From IMG/VR virus record IMGVR_UViG_3300042309_002578, positions 62,001 through 126,000 of that record: DNA of 64,000 nucleotides, one strand, 5' to 3'. Positions 8,238-16,827 of this stretch are shown here, piece by piece. Source of the DNA: a virus. A program made the position numbers and the translations under genes. Under the pieces are notes generated by a model, which was given only the letters and a program-made list of their open reading frames with translations, did no database searches and was not told the origin of the DNA. Every line of letters begins with the position of its first letter. Positions within the stretch are counted from its first letter, which is position 1.

Positions 8238-8288
8238 AGCGGTTAAAACCGCTCGCGCCGCTTCCCTCTCAGGTCTAAAGACGCTGAG
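8238..8288 (+). other. Two-hairpin structured motif, copy 1
   Basis: AGCGGTT-AA-AACCGCT at 8238-8253 is followed 14 nt later by CTCA-GGTCTAAAGACGC-TGAG. A second copy at 34259-34310 has the same spacing and the same GGTCTnAAGACGC loop but different, still complementary, stems. It lies in the leader of a ParM-like gene fragment. The region 8028-8237 shows no gene that I can support. Confidence 0.55.
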
Positions 8289-8314
8289 TTTCCCACTTAC
8301 CGTGAGGTGTATGA

Positions 8315-8422
8315 GTGACAAACCAATGGGGTGAATCGTACCTACCAAAATCATGGTGCTTCGTGGTTGGTTTTGATTCTGGTACGGGGAAATCTAAAGT
8401 CACTCGGTTCATCTGCTCCTAA
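8315..8422 (+). pseudogene. 5' fragment of a ParM-like plasmid gene
   Basis: GTG at 8315, with GAGG upstream, opens a 35-codon frame: VTNQWGESYLPKSWCF then VVGFDSGTGKSKVTRF and a stop. The phrase VGFDSGTGKSKV resembles the first phosphate-binding loop of actin-like plasmid segregation ATPases, and I recall this N-terminus from cyanobacterial plasmid proteins. A full gene would be about 300 codons or more; here it runs into the 3' end of the convergent gene at 8409. It is therefore a remnant of a partition or plasmid module. Confidence 0.5.
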
Positions 8423-9041
8423 TTCTTGCTGGCGAATATGTGGTTTTGTCTTTTGCATATTCTCTGATTGCTTCGCAATATCTCACAGCCGATTTAGGGC
8501 TGTGAGAATAAATAAGTTTCATCTGGTGAATTTGTCCGGCGGACAGTCCTTGAAATTGTGACAAAATTTCATTAATCCCAATCTTGGCTTTTTTCCCCTT
8601 CAAAACGTCGTTTCCAGGGGTCCATGTTGGTTCTACGGGTTGTTTATCACTAACAAAATTTATCAGCGATTTAGTTGGTGTAGATGCCGGTGATGGCAGT
8701 AATGGCACTGAAGTCCGTGCGTTAAAATACTTATAATCAATTTTCAGTAGCTCTCTCCTGCGTCGTCTAGCAGTTGAAACGGAAACTCCCAGCTTTTCCG
8801 CTGCTTGGCGAGGACACCCTTGTAAACAAACCTCTTTTTCCCCTTCTGCGAGGGTTTTACGCTGCTTCAGTTTCTTCGGAGAAACGCCAAGAATTTTGCA
8901 CCTATGGTCTATTTGGGTCCTAGACGCTTTAAGCACTTCCTGCAACTCTGGATAAGTTGAGTCATTCCCGAAAGAAAGTAAATAATTGTCCTCTTCTTGA
9001 GTCCATTTCTTGTAGCCTGTTTTGTCTTTTAGTTGTTTCAC
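8409..9041 (-). CDS. Myb/SANT-like and HTH DNA-binding protein, 210 aa
   Basis: Likely transcription regulator. GTG at 9041 is chosen because GGAGGGGA precedes it and it overlaps the upstream stop as GTGA; ATG at 9056 is the alternative. Residues about 11-55 (KKWTQEEDNYLLSFGN to KILGV) resemble a Myb/SANT tri-helix. A second helix-turn-helix follows at about 75-100 (CPRQAAEKLGVSVSTARRRR). The C-terminal half is unassigned. It is the only clear HTH protein in the window and a candidate regulator of the shared promoters; no evidence links them. Confidence 0.6.
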   Translation of the reverse strand: MKQLKDKTGYKKWTQEEDNYLLSFGNDSTYPELQEVLKASRTQIDHRCKILGVSPKKLKQRKTLAEGEKEVCLQGCPRQAAEKLGVSVSTARRRRRELLKIDYKYFNARTSVPLLPSPASTPTKSLINFVSDKQPVEPTWTPGNDVLKGKKAKIGINEILSQFQGLSAGQIHQMKLIYSHSPKSAVRYCEAIREYAKDKTTYSPARIRSR

Positions 9042-9319
9042 ACTCTTCCCCTCCATTCTTTGTTTGTGATAATGAATTCAAGAATGTTATGTTTTTGAAT
9101 TATTTCTTTGGCGAAGAACGGCTGGGGATGTGTGGATTCATCTAAATCTATGTAATAAAGCCACTCGTTTAATGATTTGCACTTTTTGAGTCCGGTGCAA
9201 ATTCCCCATCCTCTGGTCGTTAATAATCTGTCACCAAACCAGTATTTGGGTTCTGTTGTGGAGCGGGGGATTTGTAGCTCTTGTGGGATTAGTCTTAGGG
9301 GTGGAATGCTAGTTTGCAT
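9038..9319 (-). CDS. Hypothetical protein, 93 aa
   Basis: It contains PKYWFGDRLLTTRGWGICTG and an acidic tail (YYIDLDESTHPQPFFAKEI), a pattern typical of small cyanobacterial plasmid proteins, but no function is known to me. It is translationally coupled to the HTH gene through the GTGA overlap, so the two may be co-regulated. Confidence 0.6.
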   Translation of the reverse strand: MQTSIPPLRLIPQELQIPRSTTEPKYWFGDRLLTTRGWGICTGLKKCKSLNEWLYYIDLDESTHPQPFFAKEIIQKHNILEFIITNKEWRGRV

Positions 9320-9380
9320 GGTATTTTACGTTTAATTTGTTTCCTTTACTCTAATTGCCTGATGCAAATAGATATTGCAC

Positions 9381-9506
9381 TTAGCGAAGCTGAATTTCGT
9401 TGTTTAACATTGTTTTGGCAATAGCGATCGCCTCGTCTTCCGACTTAAATCCAGGATGGCTATCCTGATCAATGTCGACACTGTGATAACAGTTATAGAA
9501 AGGCAT
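9381..9506 (-). CDS. Small hypothetical protein, 41 aa
   Basis: ATG at 9506 opens MPFYNCYHSVDIDQDSHPGF, followed by an acidic helix KSEDEAIAIAKTML and a stop at 9381. The HIP1 octamer GCGATCGC lies inside it. The composition looks like a real small protein; no family recognised. Confidence 0.45.
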   Translation of the reverse strand: MPFYNCYHSVDIDQDSHPGFKSEDEAIAIAKTMLNNEIQLR

Positions 9507-9661
9507 AATTTATCTCTTATTAAGGTAAAATCGATTGTCTATTGAGAATAGAGTCATTAATTGACCAAATTTGGTATCACCAATACCAATGCACAACTTG
9601 GACCAATCCTCAAAATCTTAACATTCAACACTCCTGCATTCTTAGATATATCTTTCATTAG

Positions 9662-9988
9662 TTACTCATTATCTCGAATGCCACAATACGGTGGGTATTC
9701 CTGCATTTGTTCGGCAGCGCCCGAATACCATCCGTCCATATATTGGGTAATCCACTCACTTGCCCAATGAGGTGGAAGCCACGCTTTCGCGTCGTTAAAT
9801 CCTTGCTCAAATAAACTCCCTGGCAGTTGTTTAACTGCCTCTTGAGAGAGAATAAAGGCAGCCTCCAACCTTTGAGTAACTCCAATAGGATATTGCCCCT
9901 CAGCATTAAGTTTTTCCAAAGCTTCTATTACTTAAACCTCTGTGTATCGCCCTTCAAAGTAATGAATTAATTCTGGTAAGGTAAACAT
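9662..9988 (-). pseudogene. Hypothetical gene with one in-frame stop at codon 19
   Basis: ATG at 9988 follows GAGGATAATGT and opens MFTLPELIHYFEGRYTEV, then TAA at 9934-9932, then the same frame continues for 90 codons (VIEALEKLNAEGQYPIGVTQ to YPPYCGIRDNE). The downstream part is well-formed and rich in W, A and Q. This is either a pseudogene with a recent nonsense change or a gene restarted at the TTG at 9919. No family recognised. Confidence 0.55.
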
Positions 9989-9997
9989 ACATTATCC

Positions 9998-10129
9998 TCA
10001 ATTAACATTTTTGTAAATCGTTCTTGTTCCTTTTGCGTCATGATCTTGGCAATAAAAACTTTTATTAGCCCGTCTTTTAGCAGCATCAATATCAAATTTA
10101 TATTTTACTGCAAAACTTTGGAGTTTCAT
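9998..10129 (-). CDS. Small hypothetical protein, 43 aa
   Basis: ATG at 10129 opens MKLQSFAVKYKFDIDAAKRR and runs to TGA at 9998, overlapping the Shine-Dalgarno region of the next gene. It is basic with one Cys-His cluster (YCQDHD). No family recognised; coupling to the interrupted gene at 9988 is suggested by spacing. Confidence 0.4.
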   Translation of the reverse strand: MKLQSFAVKYKFDIDAAKRRANKSFYCQDHDAKGTRTIYKNVN

Positions 10130-10139
10130 TGGCAACCAG

Positions 10140-10290
10140 GTGGTGATCTCTCTCTCGTGCTGGTTGGCAGCACAGTATTTTCAGCTGGTCCGCATTTGCA
10201 CTGGGAAACATATAGAGGGAGTTGGGGCAAACCCTAATAAAACCCAGCGACATTGGGTACAGTTTGCCCAGACCAACTGGACCAGCTTAC
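10140..10290 (+). pseudogene. Duplicated 3' fragment of the hub gene's M23 peptidase
   Basis: The frame reads LVLVGSTVFSAGPHLHWETY, then a frameshift, and the DNA continues to match the end of the gene at 12700 (AACCCAGCGACATTGGGTAC, GTTTGCCCAGACCA). It has no start and no catalytic HxxxD half. The match then carries on into the repeat element at 10295, as it does downstream of the parent gene, so gene end and repeat were copied together. Confidence 0.75.
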
Positions 10291-10294
10291 GGCG

Positions 10295-10870
10295 CGTGAA
10301 CAAATTATTTTTATATTACAACCGTGTTACAAGAATTTTAGATATAGGTGCGTACTTGCACAACATATTGATTAAACCCAAAAATAAAGTTGGGAAGACG
10401 ATCACTCTTTATAAGGAAACTGCCATTTTTTCTTTGCATCTTCCCTTTACTTTTGACACACCTTGTGTTATACTCCGCTTTCGGTTTCATCACGAGAGAA
10501 TGAGGGTTTGCGGCGTGTTACAAGATTGGGTTTTGGCGGTATTAGACCAAGCCGAAAACAAATGTCCGTTTGGCAGTTTTGGGGGACGGCTGCGGGGGAA
10601 TATTGCCAAAAACTGAAACCCTTGCTACGTGGGGATTGCAATATGTTTTTGCCACCAAAGTTAGAGCAGACTTTGGGCTTTTAGCCGGTGGCACGGGCGT
10701 TAACGAGGTGTTGGTACAAATGTCCGTTTTATGATTTTGGGGATGGCTGCGGGGGAATATTGCTAAAAACACAAAACCATTGCTGTGTGGGGATTGCAAT
10801 ATGTTTTTGCCACCAAAGTTAGAGCAGACTTTGGGCTTTTAGCCGGTGGCACGGGCGTTAACGAGGTGTT
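10295..10870 (+). repeat. Dispersed promoter-module element, copy A (two modules)
   Basis: Conserved leader (TATTACAACCGTGTTACAAG, TAGGTGCGTACTTGCACAA), a GGGAAGA...ATCTTCCC hairpin, and a promoter TTTACT-17-TATACT at about 10449-10477. Then follow the CACGAGAGAATGAGGGTTTG segment and two copies of the module containing GGGGATTGCAATATG and the foldable GCCACC...GGTGGC segment. Small frames inside it shift between modules and look non-coding. Confidence 0.75.
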
Positions 10871-10878
10871 GGTACAAT

Positions 10879-10989
10879 TGGGGCGATAGATACTGGGGAA
10901 GAGATACAGATGGCAATGGGGAAAACCATCTTGGTAAGCTTTTGATGAAACTGCGCGAAGAGTATAGGAACGATAATCCTGTAGCTTAA
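10879..10989 (+). pseudogene. 3' fragment of a NADAR (YbiA-like) gene
   Basis: The frame ends DRYWGRDTDGNGENHLGKLL then MKLREEYR and a stop at 10989. D-x-Y-W-G...D-G-x-G-x-N-x-L-G-x-L-L-M-x-x-R is the C-terminal signature of the NADAR/YbiA fold, whose members are linked to ADP-ribose and NAD chemistry. Only about 36 of some 150 residues remain; the 5' side is replaced by repeat copy A. Not functional. Confidence 0.7.
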
Positions 10990-10990
10990 G

Positions 10991-11048
10991 AATATTGATC
11001 AAATAAATTGCAAAAGATAACTATATTGCAATTTATTTGATCAATATT
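10991..11048 (+). terminator. Long perfect hairpin terminator
   Basis: A 23-bp perfect stem (10991-11013 with 11026-11048) with a 12-nt loop, directly after the NADAR fragment. Confidence 0.7.
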
Positions 11049-11128
11049 AATTCTATTAAAACCAATATTTGCACTATTTTTAGCGCGAAATAACAAACGG
11101 GAGATCAAAAATATATTTTGATTTTTGC

Positions 11129-11157
11129 TTGACTTTTTTAGTTATCCAGAGTAATAT
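11129..11157 (+). promoter_or_regulatory. GTTAACC-family promoter
   Basis: TTGACT, 17 bp with GTTATCCAGAG, TAATAT; upstream of 11191. Confidence 0.8.
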
Positions 11158-11190
11158 AAATATAGAGAAAAACAGTATAACAACAAAACA

Positions 11191-11421
11191 ATGGCTAACG
11201 GAATATTCGACAAAAAGAGTATAAATTTTGAACTGATTGATGGACTTCCTGACGATCACGGCACTTATTTGTTCTTATTTGAAGATGGAACAATAAGAGA
11301 GGGATATTATAGCTCTTTCCCCCATCCAGATTGTGAGAAAGGAACGGTTAAATGGTGCGACAAAGAAAACGAGTGGTTTTATTACGAAATCGCTGTGGGT
11401 TGGTTCAAGCGTATTGAATAA
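11191..11421 (+). CDS. Hypothetical protein, 76 aa
   Basis: Small beta-rich protein (GTYLFLFEDGTIREGYYSS, WFYYEIAVGWFKRIE), aromatic and acidic. It has the shared promoter and an A/C-rich leader ending AACAATGG without a Shine-Dalgarno. The last 27 bp including the stop are repeated imperfectly just downstream (11397-11422 and 11423-11450), a small slippage scar. No family recognised. Confidence 0.65.
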   Translation: MANGIFDKKSINFELIDGLPDDHGTYLFLFEDGTIREGYYSSFPHPDCEKGTVKWCDKENEWFYYEIAVGWFKRIE

Positions 11422-11531
11422 AGTGGTTTGTTTAAGCGTATTGAATAAATCCAAGTTAGTTGATGCTGCTAAAAACGGTCGGCTAATAAACGTTTTTCAC
11501 TGCCAAGAAGTTAAAGAAGTTGGAGGTATTT

Positions 11532-11783
11532 ATGTCACAAAAAAAACCTGTATTTGTAGGTGTTTTTAATCCAAACATTGGTGAAAGGTACATTAACTTA
11601 AGTCAAGTAATTGCATGGACTTTGGATGATTCAAAGTTACTGGTTACGTTACCAGGTACTTATTCTCAAAATGAGGAAGGTCAGGGAGACTGTGAATTTC
11701 TCTATTTCAGAGATACAGATATGGGGTTTGATGCTTTAGTTGAAAGGCTCAAATCTATGTCAGAAAAACTTTGGGAGGAGTAG
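11532..11783 (+). CDS. Hypothetical protein, 83 aa
   Basis: Start at 11532 is chosen for GGAGG seven bases upstream. Beta-rich N-terminal half (ERYINLSQVIAWTLDDSKLL) and a C-terminal helix (FDALVERLKSMSEKLWEE). No family recognised. It may be co-transcribed with the gene at 11191, since no terminator lies between them. Confidence 0.6.
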   Translation: MSQKKPVFVGVFNPNIGERYINLSQVIAWTLDDSKLLVTLPGTYSQNEEGQGDCEFLYFRDTDMGFDALVERLKSMSEKLWEE

Positions 11784-11903
11784 TTGTAGTATGTGACGGG
11801 TTTGGGAATACTGGGGTAATTGTCAAAATAGACAAAACTCCAGTAGTAAGAGAAATGGCTGTTACTGACAATCAAAGTGATGTATTTTCGTGGAGTGCTG
11901 GGT

Positions 11904-12467
11904 ATGAACAATAAATTGCTGGTTTCGCTCTTAGTTTTAAGCTCTTGTTTTGGTGAAGTTACACAAGAAAGTTTTGCAGTACCATCAGGATTAGATCCAA
12001 TATTAAATTTAAACGCAGTTAGAGACGGTAAAAAAATACTTTATTGTGAGCCTGACCGTGATTTTTCTAGCTGTTTTGTGTTTAACAAAACCAAAAACAA
12101 TGTAGTTGGTTTATTCTTTATGCCTGGGAATTTTAATTACAGTACCTGTTTTTACGGTCAAATCTCTAAAAAATATTCAAACATTTTAGTCGGGACTGGA
12201 TATGAAGAAGCTGAGTACGAAGAATTATTCTCTAGGAACACTTTTAAGCCAAGCATTCAGTCAGATCGATTAAAATTTAGCTATAAAAAATTTGTTATTG
12301 ACAAAACAAGAAAAAAGGTAAAATTTCTCGGTGCTACAATTAATTTCGATGCTTGGGATTCGGATCGGAGACTAAAAGAAACGCCAAGCGACTCGTATTT
12401 TTACAAAAAGAATAACTTGAAAGACTTGACTCCAGATCCAATTAATTGCTCAAAAATAAAATTTTAG
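11904..12467 (+). CDS. Putative lipoprotein, 187 aa
   Basis: The start follows GTGGAGTGCTGGGT. The N-terminus MNNKLLVSLLVLSSCFGEV is a signal peptide with lipobox LSSC, so the mature protein would be anchored at Cys14. The rest has several cysteines (YCEPDRDFSSCF, YSTCFYG) and is unassigned. A secreted or lipid-anchored protein on such an element suggests lysogenic conversion or a host-derived gene. It has normal Shine-Dalgarno usage, unlike the shared-promoter genes. Confidence 0.6.
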   Translation: MNNKLLVSLLVLSSCFGEVTQESFAVPSGLDPILNLNAVRDGKKILYCEPDRDFSSCFVFNKTKNNVVGLFFMPGNFNYSTCFYGQISKKYSNILVGTGYEEAEYEELFSRNTFKPSIQSDRLKFSYKKFVIDKTRKKVKFLGATINFDAWDSDRRLKETPSDSYFYKKNNLKDLTPDPINCSKIKF

Positions 12468-12471
12468 GATT

Positions 12472-12665
12472 AAACAAATATTGTAATCCTCGCGCAGCAA
12501 GGCTTTTGTGTTTTAGCGATCGCTCCCCGCAGCCGTCTCCCCACCATAAACCAAATATTTGTACCAGCACCCTATCAACGCCTCGCACCATCGGTAAAAT
12601 CGACCTCCCTTTATTTTTTATTAAATAAAATATATTGTGCAAATACGCACCTGTATTAAAAAATC
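12472..12665 (-). repeat. Dispersed element, copy D (internally deleted)
   Basis: Matches the outer leader of copy A (AGGTGCGTATTTGCACAA on the minus strand) and one module end (GGGGAGACGGCTGCGGGG), but lacks the hairpin and promoter segment. It starts about 35 bp after the stop codon of the hub gene, the same junction that is duplicated at 10.3 kb. Confidence 0.7.
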
Positions 12666-12699
12666 CCGTAATACAGGTGTAATACGAAAAATAATTTGC

Positions 12700-15600
12700 T
12701 CACACACCGAAAGGTGCTTTAGGTGGTCTGGGCAGCCTGTACCCAATATCGCTGGGTTTTATTAGGGTTTGCCCCAACCCCCCTCTATATGTTTCCCAGT
12801 GCAAATGCGGTCCATTTGAAAGTCCTGTGCTGCCAACCAGCATTAAAGTTTGCCCTTTGGTTACTTGCTGTCCAGCCCTGACCTTGAAGCTTCCATTCCG
12901 CCCATGACTAAATGTCATAAATACAGTTTCACCTGTGTTTGGGAGTTTTAGAGCGATCGCCACCTGATTTCCATATCCGCCAATAAACTTGGTGTAAATC
13001 ACAGTCGCATTGCCTGGTGCAACTATCGGTGAACCATTTCTAGCACCAATGTCTACACCTTTGTGCATCCTTCTAACGCCTGTAACTGGATGTACCCTGT
13101 CGCCTATCCCGCTAGTTGTTGGTCCGTCTGCTGGCAAAATCAGTGAATTATTGCCAGCAGACGAAGCTTTAGGCGTGGCTTTAGGCGTGGCTTTAGGATT
13201 AATGGCATCACCTAGTGTTTGTCCTTGTATATCAGTAATTTTTGTATTCTGTACAAGATTGGGCGTTTCTGGTTCATTCATTAATGGGATATAGAATCGG
13301 ATCTTTGTCCGACCATCTTTAAAGCTGTGGCTTATCTCCTCGATTCTTAATTCAGTTGCAAACTCTTGATTAAATATTCTTGGTGATAGGGCAATTATCT
13401 CTCCAGGAACTAACAACAATGTGTCTTTCACTGTTCGCAAAGTTAAGCTTCCTTCATATCCCTTAATTCTAGAGTTTTCATTTAATAAAACATCTTGTTC
13501 TGCACCACCGTCAATTAAATCAATTGCTCCGGGGGCTACTTTGGGTAATCCGGTCGCATCATTTATATCTATTCCTGCATTTAAAGTTCCTATATTTATG
13601 CTTGAAGATAGATTTCTTGTTGTAAATATCTCATTGTTTGTTTTTTGGTTTTGGATTTTTTCTGAAAATGTAGCACCATTTTTATCTGTTTCTTCTGTTT
13701 CAATTATTGTTATTCCATCTGTGTAAGTTGTTGTAGTTTTCTTAATAGTTTTTTCTATTGCAGTCCCCATTGTGATTGTTGTCGTTTTTGTCTCAACATC
13801 TGTTATTTTCAGATACTCTTTTGTGCGTTGAGTTCTGTTTTCAACATTAACAGTTGTATTATTTGGTCTTGTAAATGTTTTTGATGTAACTTTTTCTGGC
13901 TCAACAATTTTTGACTCTCTTGGGGCTTTCTTCTGCTTGTCTAGTGCTTGACTTAATTGATTTAATTTAACAATACCAACTTTGGGTGCTGATTTGTTTG
14001 GTTTTATTATCCCACCAGAAGGTGGTGCAGACTTACCTGTAACACCGTTTGACATTGCTCCAGTCTTGTTTTCTACATTATGTTGATCAACAACACCTGT
14101 TTGTCTATTTATTGAAACCTTGTTACTTGCTCCATTCTGCTCTAATTGCGACTCCAAAACGCCTGGGATATATCTTGGTGACGCTGTTGCCTTATCTGAA
14201 AAATTGCAGCTTATAAAAAGCTCTTCATCTACAACAAATCCGGTAAACTTTGGTCTGGCATAAGGTTCAATAATTAGCTCATTTGACCTTGGGCTATCGC
14301 TGATTTTGAATCCAATTCTTCGCGCTTCTCTTTCTAAAACTTGATATACAGTCTGACCATCTTGCGGTAAATAATGGTATGACAAACCTTGCCCTTCCAT
14401 AACTAATTTAAGGTTATATTCTTCTGCAACTCTTTGTGCAAATTCTCTAAGGGTTATATTTTGAAAGCTTTGTGTTTGGGGTATTCTTGATAATTTCCAT
14501 CGCACTGACTTGCCAGAGAACGACGTTTTTTCAACACCATACTCCTTGGAGCAACTGGCTTCTGTGTGGATAAAATGAAAAGCAATTAACTGCGTAAAAC
14601 TATTAGAGCCGACCATCATTTCAATAATTAATTCAGTCCCTTTTCTGGTATCTTCCTCTGGCTGTGCCGAAGTTTTCAGTCTTTTTGTATCGTCAGAGTT
14701 TTTAGTCCCCTGCATAGTTTTCGCAAACTGCTTTAATCCCGATTTTGATTTATTTTCGGCATTTGGTGTTATTGGTGTTATTGAGCTTAATGCTTTGACA
14801 ATCCTTTGTGCATAGGGCAATAAAGCCTGTTTTAATGCTGTAAAATTATTATTCGCCACACCGCTTACAACTAAGTTTGTGAGATTGCTATTCAGTGCAT
14901 CAATTTCTAAAATTGTTAAACCTTTTGCAATAGAGCCAAGTTTCTCGTCTGGAAATCTGCGGATATCTTTCCCTGCCAGTCCCCAATAAAAACTAAAAAA
15001 ACCGAATTCTTTGGCTAGGGCTACATCCATCTCGCTCAAACTTTTACCACTTACATCGTATTTTGAGCCAGCAATAACGCCTGGTTTCCCACCACCTGGC
15101 TGGTCAAAATGCAACTCAAGAGAATATGCGCCTGTTGATTCTTTTAGTTGTTGCACACTTGTGGTGTATGCTTTCCTGGCATTATCGCCTCTTGCTGACG
15201 GTAATGGTGGTGGTGCGATTACTGTAAATCCGGCTTTTGTTAATTCGGAGCTTACCACCTGTGCTGCAATCTCAGTGGCAACAGACTCCTTTGTTCTGGT
15301 TTCGCCACCATAATTTACCGAGGTGTTGGTTGTTCCGCTTGTTCCGCTATTAATATCAAGCCGATGCCCAGATGTGACAATTATTTTCTTTGTTGCTGCA
15401 ACTTTTGGATATGGCCAATCACCAACCTTGGATTGATTTACTGTAGTTTTGGGTGAGGCATTTTTTGCCGCTGCTTTTACTCCCCCACCTTCACTTGATG
15501 CAGACTTGATCAGTTCATCAACATTGCTTAATTGCTGTCCGCGAATCTTCTCAAAACCTCCTCCGGCTCTATAAATCCTGACAGCTTCCATGTACTGTTT

Positions 15601-16431
15601 CATTTGATCTTCTCTGATGCCATTAACCATTCTTCTGGCATTGCGAAAATCCGGTTTATCCGTCAAAAGTCCAAATTGATTAATGTTTTTGTATCCAGTT
15701 GGTGGTCTACTCTTTAGAAGATAGACCGCAATTTTAGCCGCAGTGTCTGGGTTTTGCGCCAATTCTGGATTATTAACTAGGTCTAGTCCCACAGCTTTCC
15801 CTGTGGTTTCATAAACTCCGCGCCCAGTTATTTGTAGATATCCGCGTCCCTTGTATTTCACTGCCCAGTCTCTTCTGCCGTTGTTGCCGATACCCGAAAC
15901 ATTGGCGTATCGTGCAAGATAACTATCTGATCCTTGTTCCGCTAAAAAGCGGGTATCACCAACTGGATATTTTGTGGCCGCATCACCTGTTTCGTGTGAT
16001 GCGGTCGCCAATAAAAAGATTATTTGATTCTTGTTCCATCCTGCTTTTAGTGCTTCACGGACTAAAAGCATTTCATTGTCTTTCCAAGTTAATTTTGTTC
16101 CATTAGGTATTGACGATGCTGTTGGTGATACTGTTGGTGTTGTCCCATCTATTGATGTGTTTGGTACATTGTCCGGTTTCTGATCATTAATTACTTTTGA
16201 ATTAAGTAATTCACTATCTACTATAATTCCGCCAAACTTTATACTCAACGCTCTGTACTTTGCAGCAATTTTTAACCCAGGATCGTATAAAGTAAAGCTT
16301 CCGGTGCTTGATGCTTTGTTTTCGCTAAGATTTACGTTTATATCTGCTGTCAATATACCATCTCCAGATTGCCAAACATCGTCACCTATTCTTACGCGAG
16401 CTATTTTAGATGTAAATTCGTAAAAAGTCAT
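12700..16431 (-). CDS. Baseplate hub with GH19-like, amidase and M23 lytic domains, 1243 aa
   Basis: Central spike/hub of a contractile tail, with three cell-wall-cutting domains. In order: gpD-like hub start (about 1-75); GH19-like glycosidase (about 115-290; FLLATASHETGD, YKGRGYLQITGRGVYE); N-acetylmuramoyl-amidase_3-like (about 340-550; IIVTSGHRLD, SLELHFDQPG); gpD-like middle (about 590-780); Ser/Thr/Lys-rich linker; late gpD strand region (LRIEEISHSF); and C-terminal M23 endopeptidase (about 1110-1230; HKGVDIG, GPHLHWE). ATG at 16431 has AAGGT upstream; 16449 is the alternative. Such a protein would open the thick cyanobacterial peptidoglycan at three bond types. Catalytic activity of each domain is inferred from motifs. 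Confidence 0.85.
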   Translation of the reverse strand: MTFYEFTSKIARVRIGDDVWQSGDGILTADINVNLSENKASSTGSFTLYDPGLKIAAKYRALSIKFGGIIVDSELLNSKVINDQKPDNVPNTSIDGTTPTVSPTASSIPNGTKLTWKDNEMLLVREALKAGWNKNQIIFLLATASHETGDAATKYPVGDTRFLAEQGSDSYLARYANVSGIGNNGRRDWAVKYKGRGYLQITGRGVYETTGKAVGLDLVNNPELAQNPDTAAKIAVYLLKSRPPTGYKNINQFGLLTDKPDFRNARRMVNGIREDQMKQYMEAVRIYRAGGGFEKIRGQQLSNVDELIKSASSEGGGVKAAAKNASPKTTVNQSKVGDWPYPKVAATKKIIVTSGHRLDINSGTSGTTNTSVNYGGETRTKESVATEIAAQVVSSELTKAGFTVIAPPPLPSARGDNARKAYTTSVQQLKESTGAYSLELHFDQPGGGKPGVIAGSKYDVSGKSLSEMDVALAKEFGFFSFYWGLAGKDIRRFPDEKLGSIAKGLTILEIDALNSNLTNLVVSGVANNNFTALKQALLPYAQRIVKALSSITPITPNAENKSKSGLKQFAKTMQGTKNSDDTKRLKTSAQPEEDTRKGTELIIEMMVGSNSFTQLIAFHFIHTEASCSKEYGVEKTSFSGKSVRWKLSRIPQTQSFQNITLREFAQRVAEEYNLKLVMEGQGLSYHYLPQDGQTVYQVLEREARRIGFKISDSPRSNELIIEPYARPKFTGFVVDEELFISCNFSDKATASPRYIPGVLESQLEQNGASNKVSINRQTGVVDQHNVENKTGAMSNGVTGKSAPPSGGIIKPNKSAPKVGIVKLNQLSQALDKQKKAPRESKIVEPEKVTSKTFTRPNNTTVNVENRTQRTKEYLKITDVETKTTTITMGTAIEKTIKKTTTTYTDGITIIETEETDKNGATFSEKIQNQKTNNEIFTTRNLSSSINIGTLNAGIDINDATGLPKVAPGAIDLIDGGAEQDVLLNENSRIKGYEGSLTLRTVKDTLLLVPGEIIALSPRIFNQEFATELRIEEISHSFKDGRTKIRFYIPLMNEPETPNLVQNTKITDIQGQTLGDAINPKATPKATPKASSAGNNSLILPADGPTTSGIGDRVHPVTGVRRMHKGVDIGARNGSPIVAPGNATVIYTKFIGGYGNQVAIALKLPNTGETVFMTFSHGRNGSFKVRAGQQVTKGQTLMLVGSTGLSNGPHLHWETYRGGLGQTLIKPSDIGYRLPRPPKAPFGV

Positions 16432-16591
16432 ATATTTTAATACCTTCATTGAGATAATTTTATCATCAAAAATAGTGTTTGACTTTAAGTGTTATCGCCC
16501 GAACAAAAACTATTTCCATATTTCAGCATTAACACCGAAAGAAATAAACTATGAGAGCAAAATTTACTTCATTTAATCAAAACAGAACAAA

Positions 16592-16747
16592 ATGGGAATA
16601 AATATAAACCCAGAGTCTTTTGTGGGGGACGAAATTATCTATTTATTGCAGTCAAGAGCCAATAATGCAGTCGTTGTTGTGAGCGAAAATGATGGAACTA
16701 CGCTTATTGACAATAGGCAACTTAAAATCATTCCACAAATTACTTAA
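16592..16747 (+). CDS. Small hypothetical protein, 51 aa
   Basis: Frame MGININPESFVGDEIIYLLQ to NRQLKIIPQIT and TAA; the leader AACAGAACAAA has no Shine-Dalgarno, as in other accessory genes here. No family recognised. Confidence 0.5.
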   Translation: MGININPESFVGDEIIYLLQSRANNAVVVVSENDGTTLIDNRQLKIIPQIT

Positions 16748-16751
16748 AATA

Positions 16752-16782
16752 TTTCAACATTAATATTGCATTAATATTGAAG
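16752..16782 (+). promoter_or_regulatory. AATATTG-repeat promoter region
   Basis: TTAATATTGCATTAATATTG: two copies of TTAATATTG 11 bp apart, as in the other members; no good -35. Upstream of 16828. Confidence 0.4.
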
Positions 16783-16827
16783 GCGTGGTATGCTGGTTAC
16801 AGAAGAAAAACACAGGAATCAAAAACA

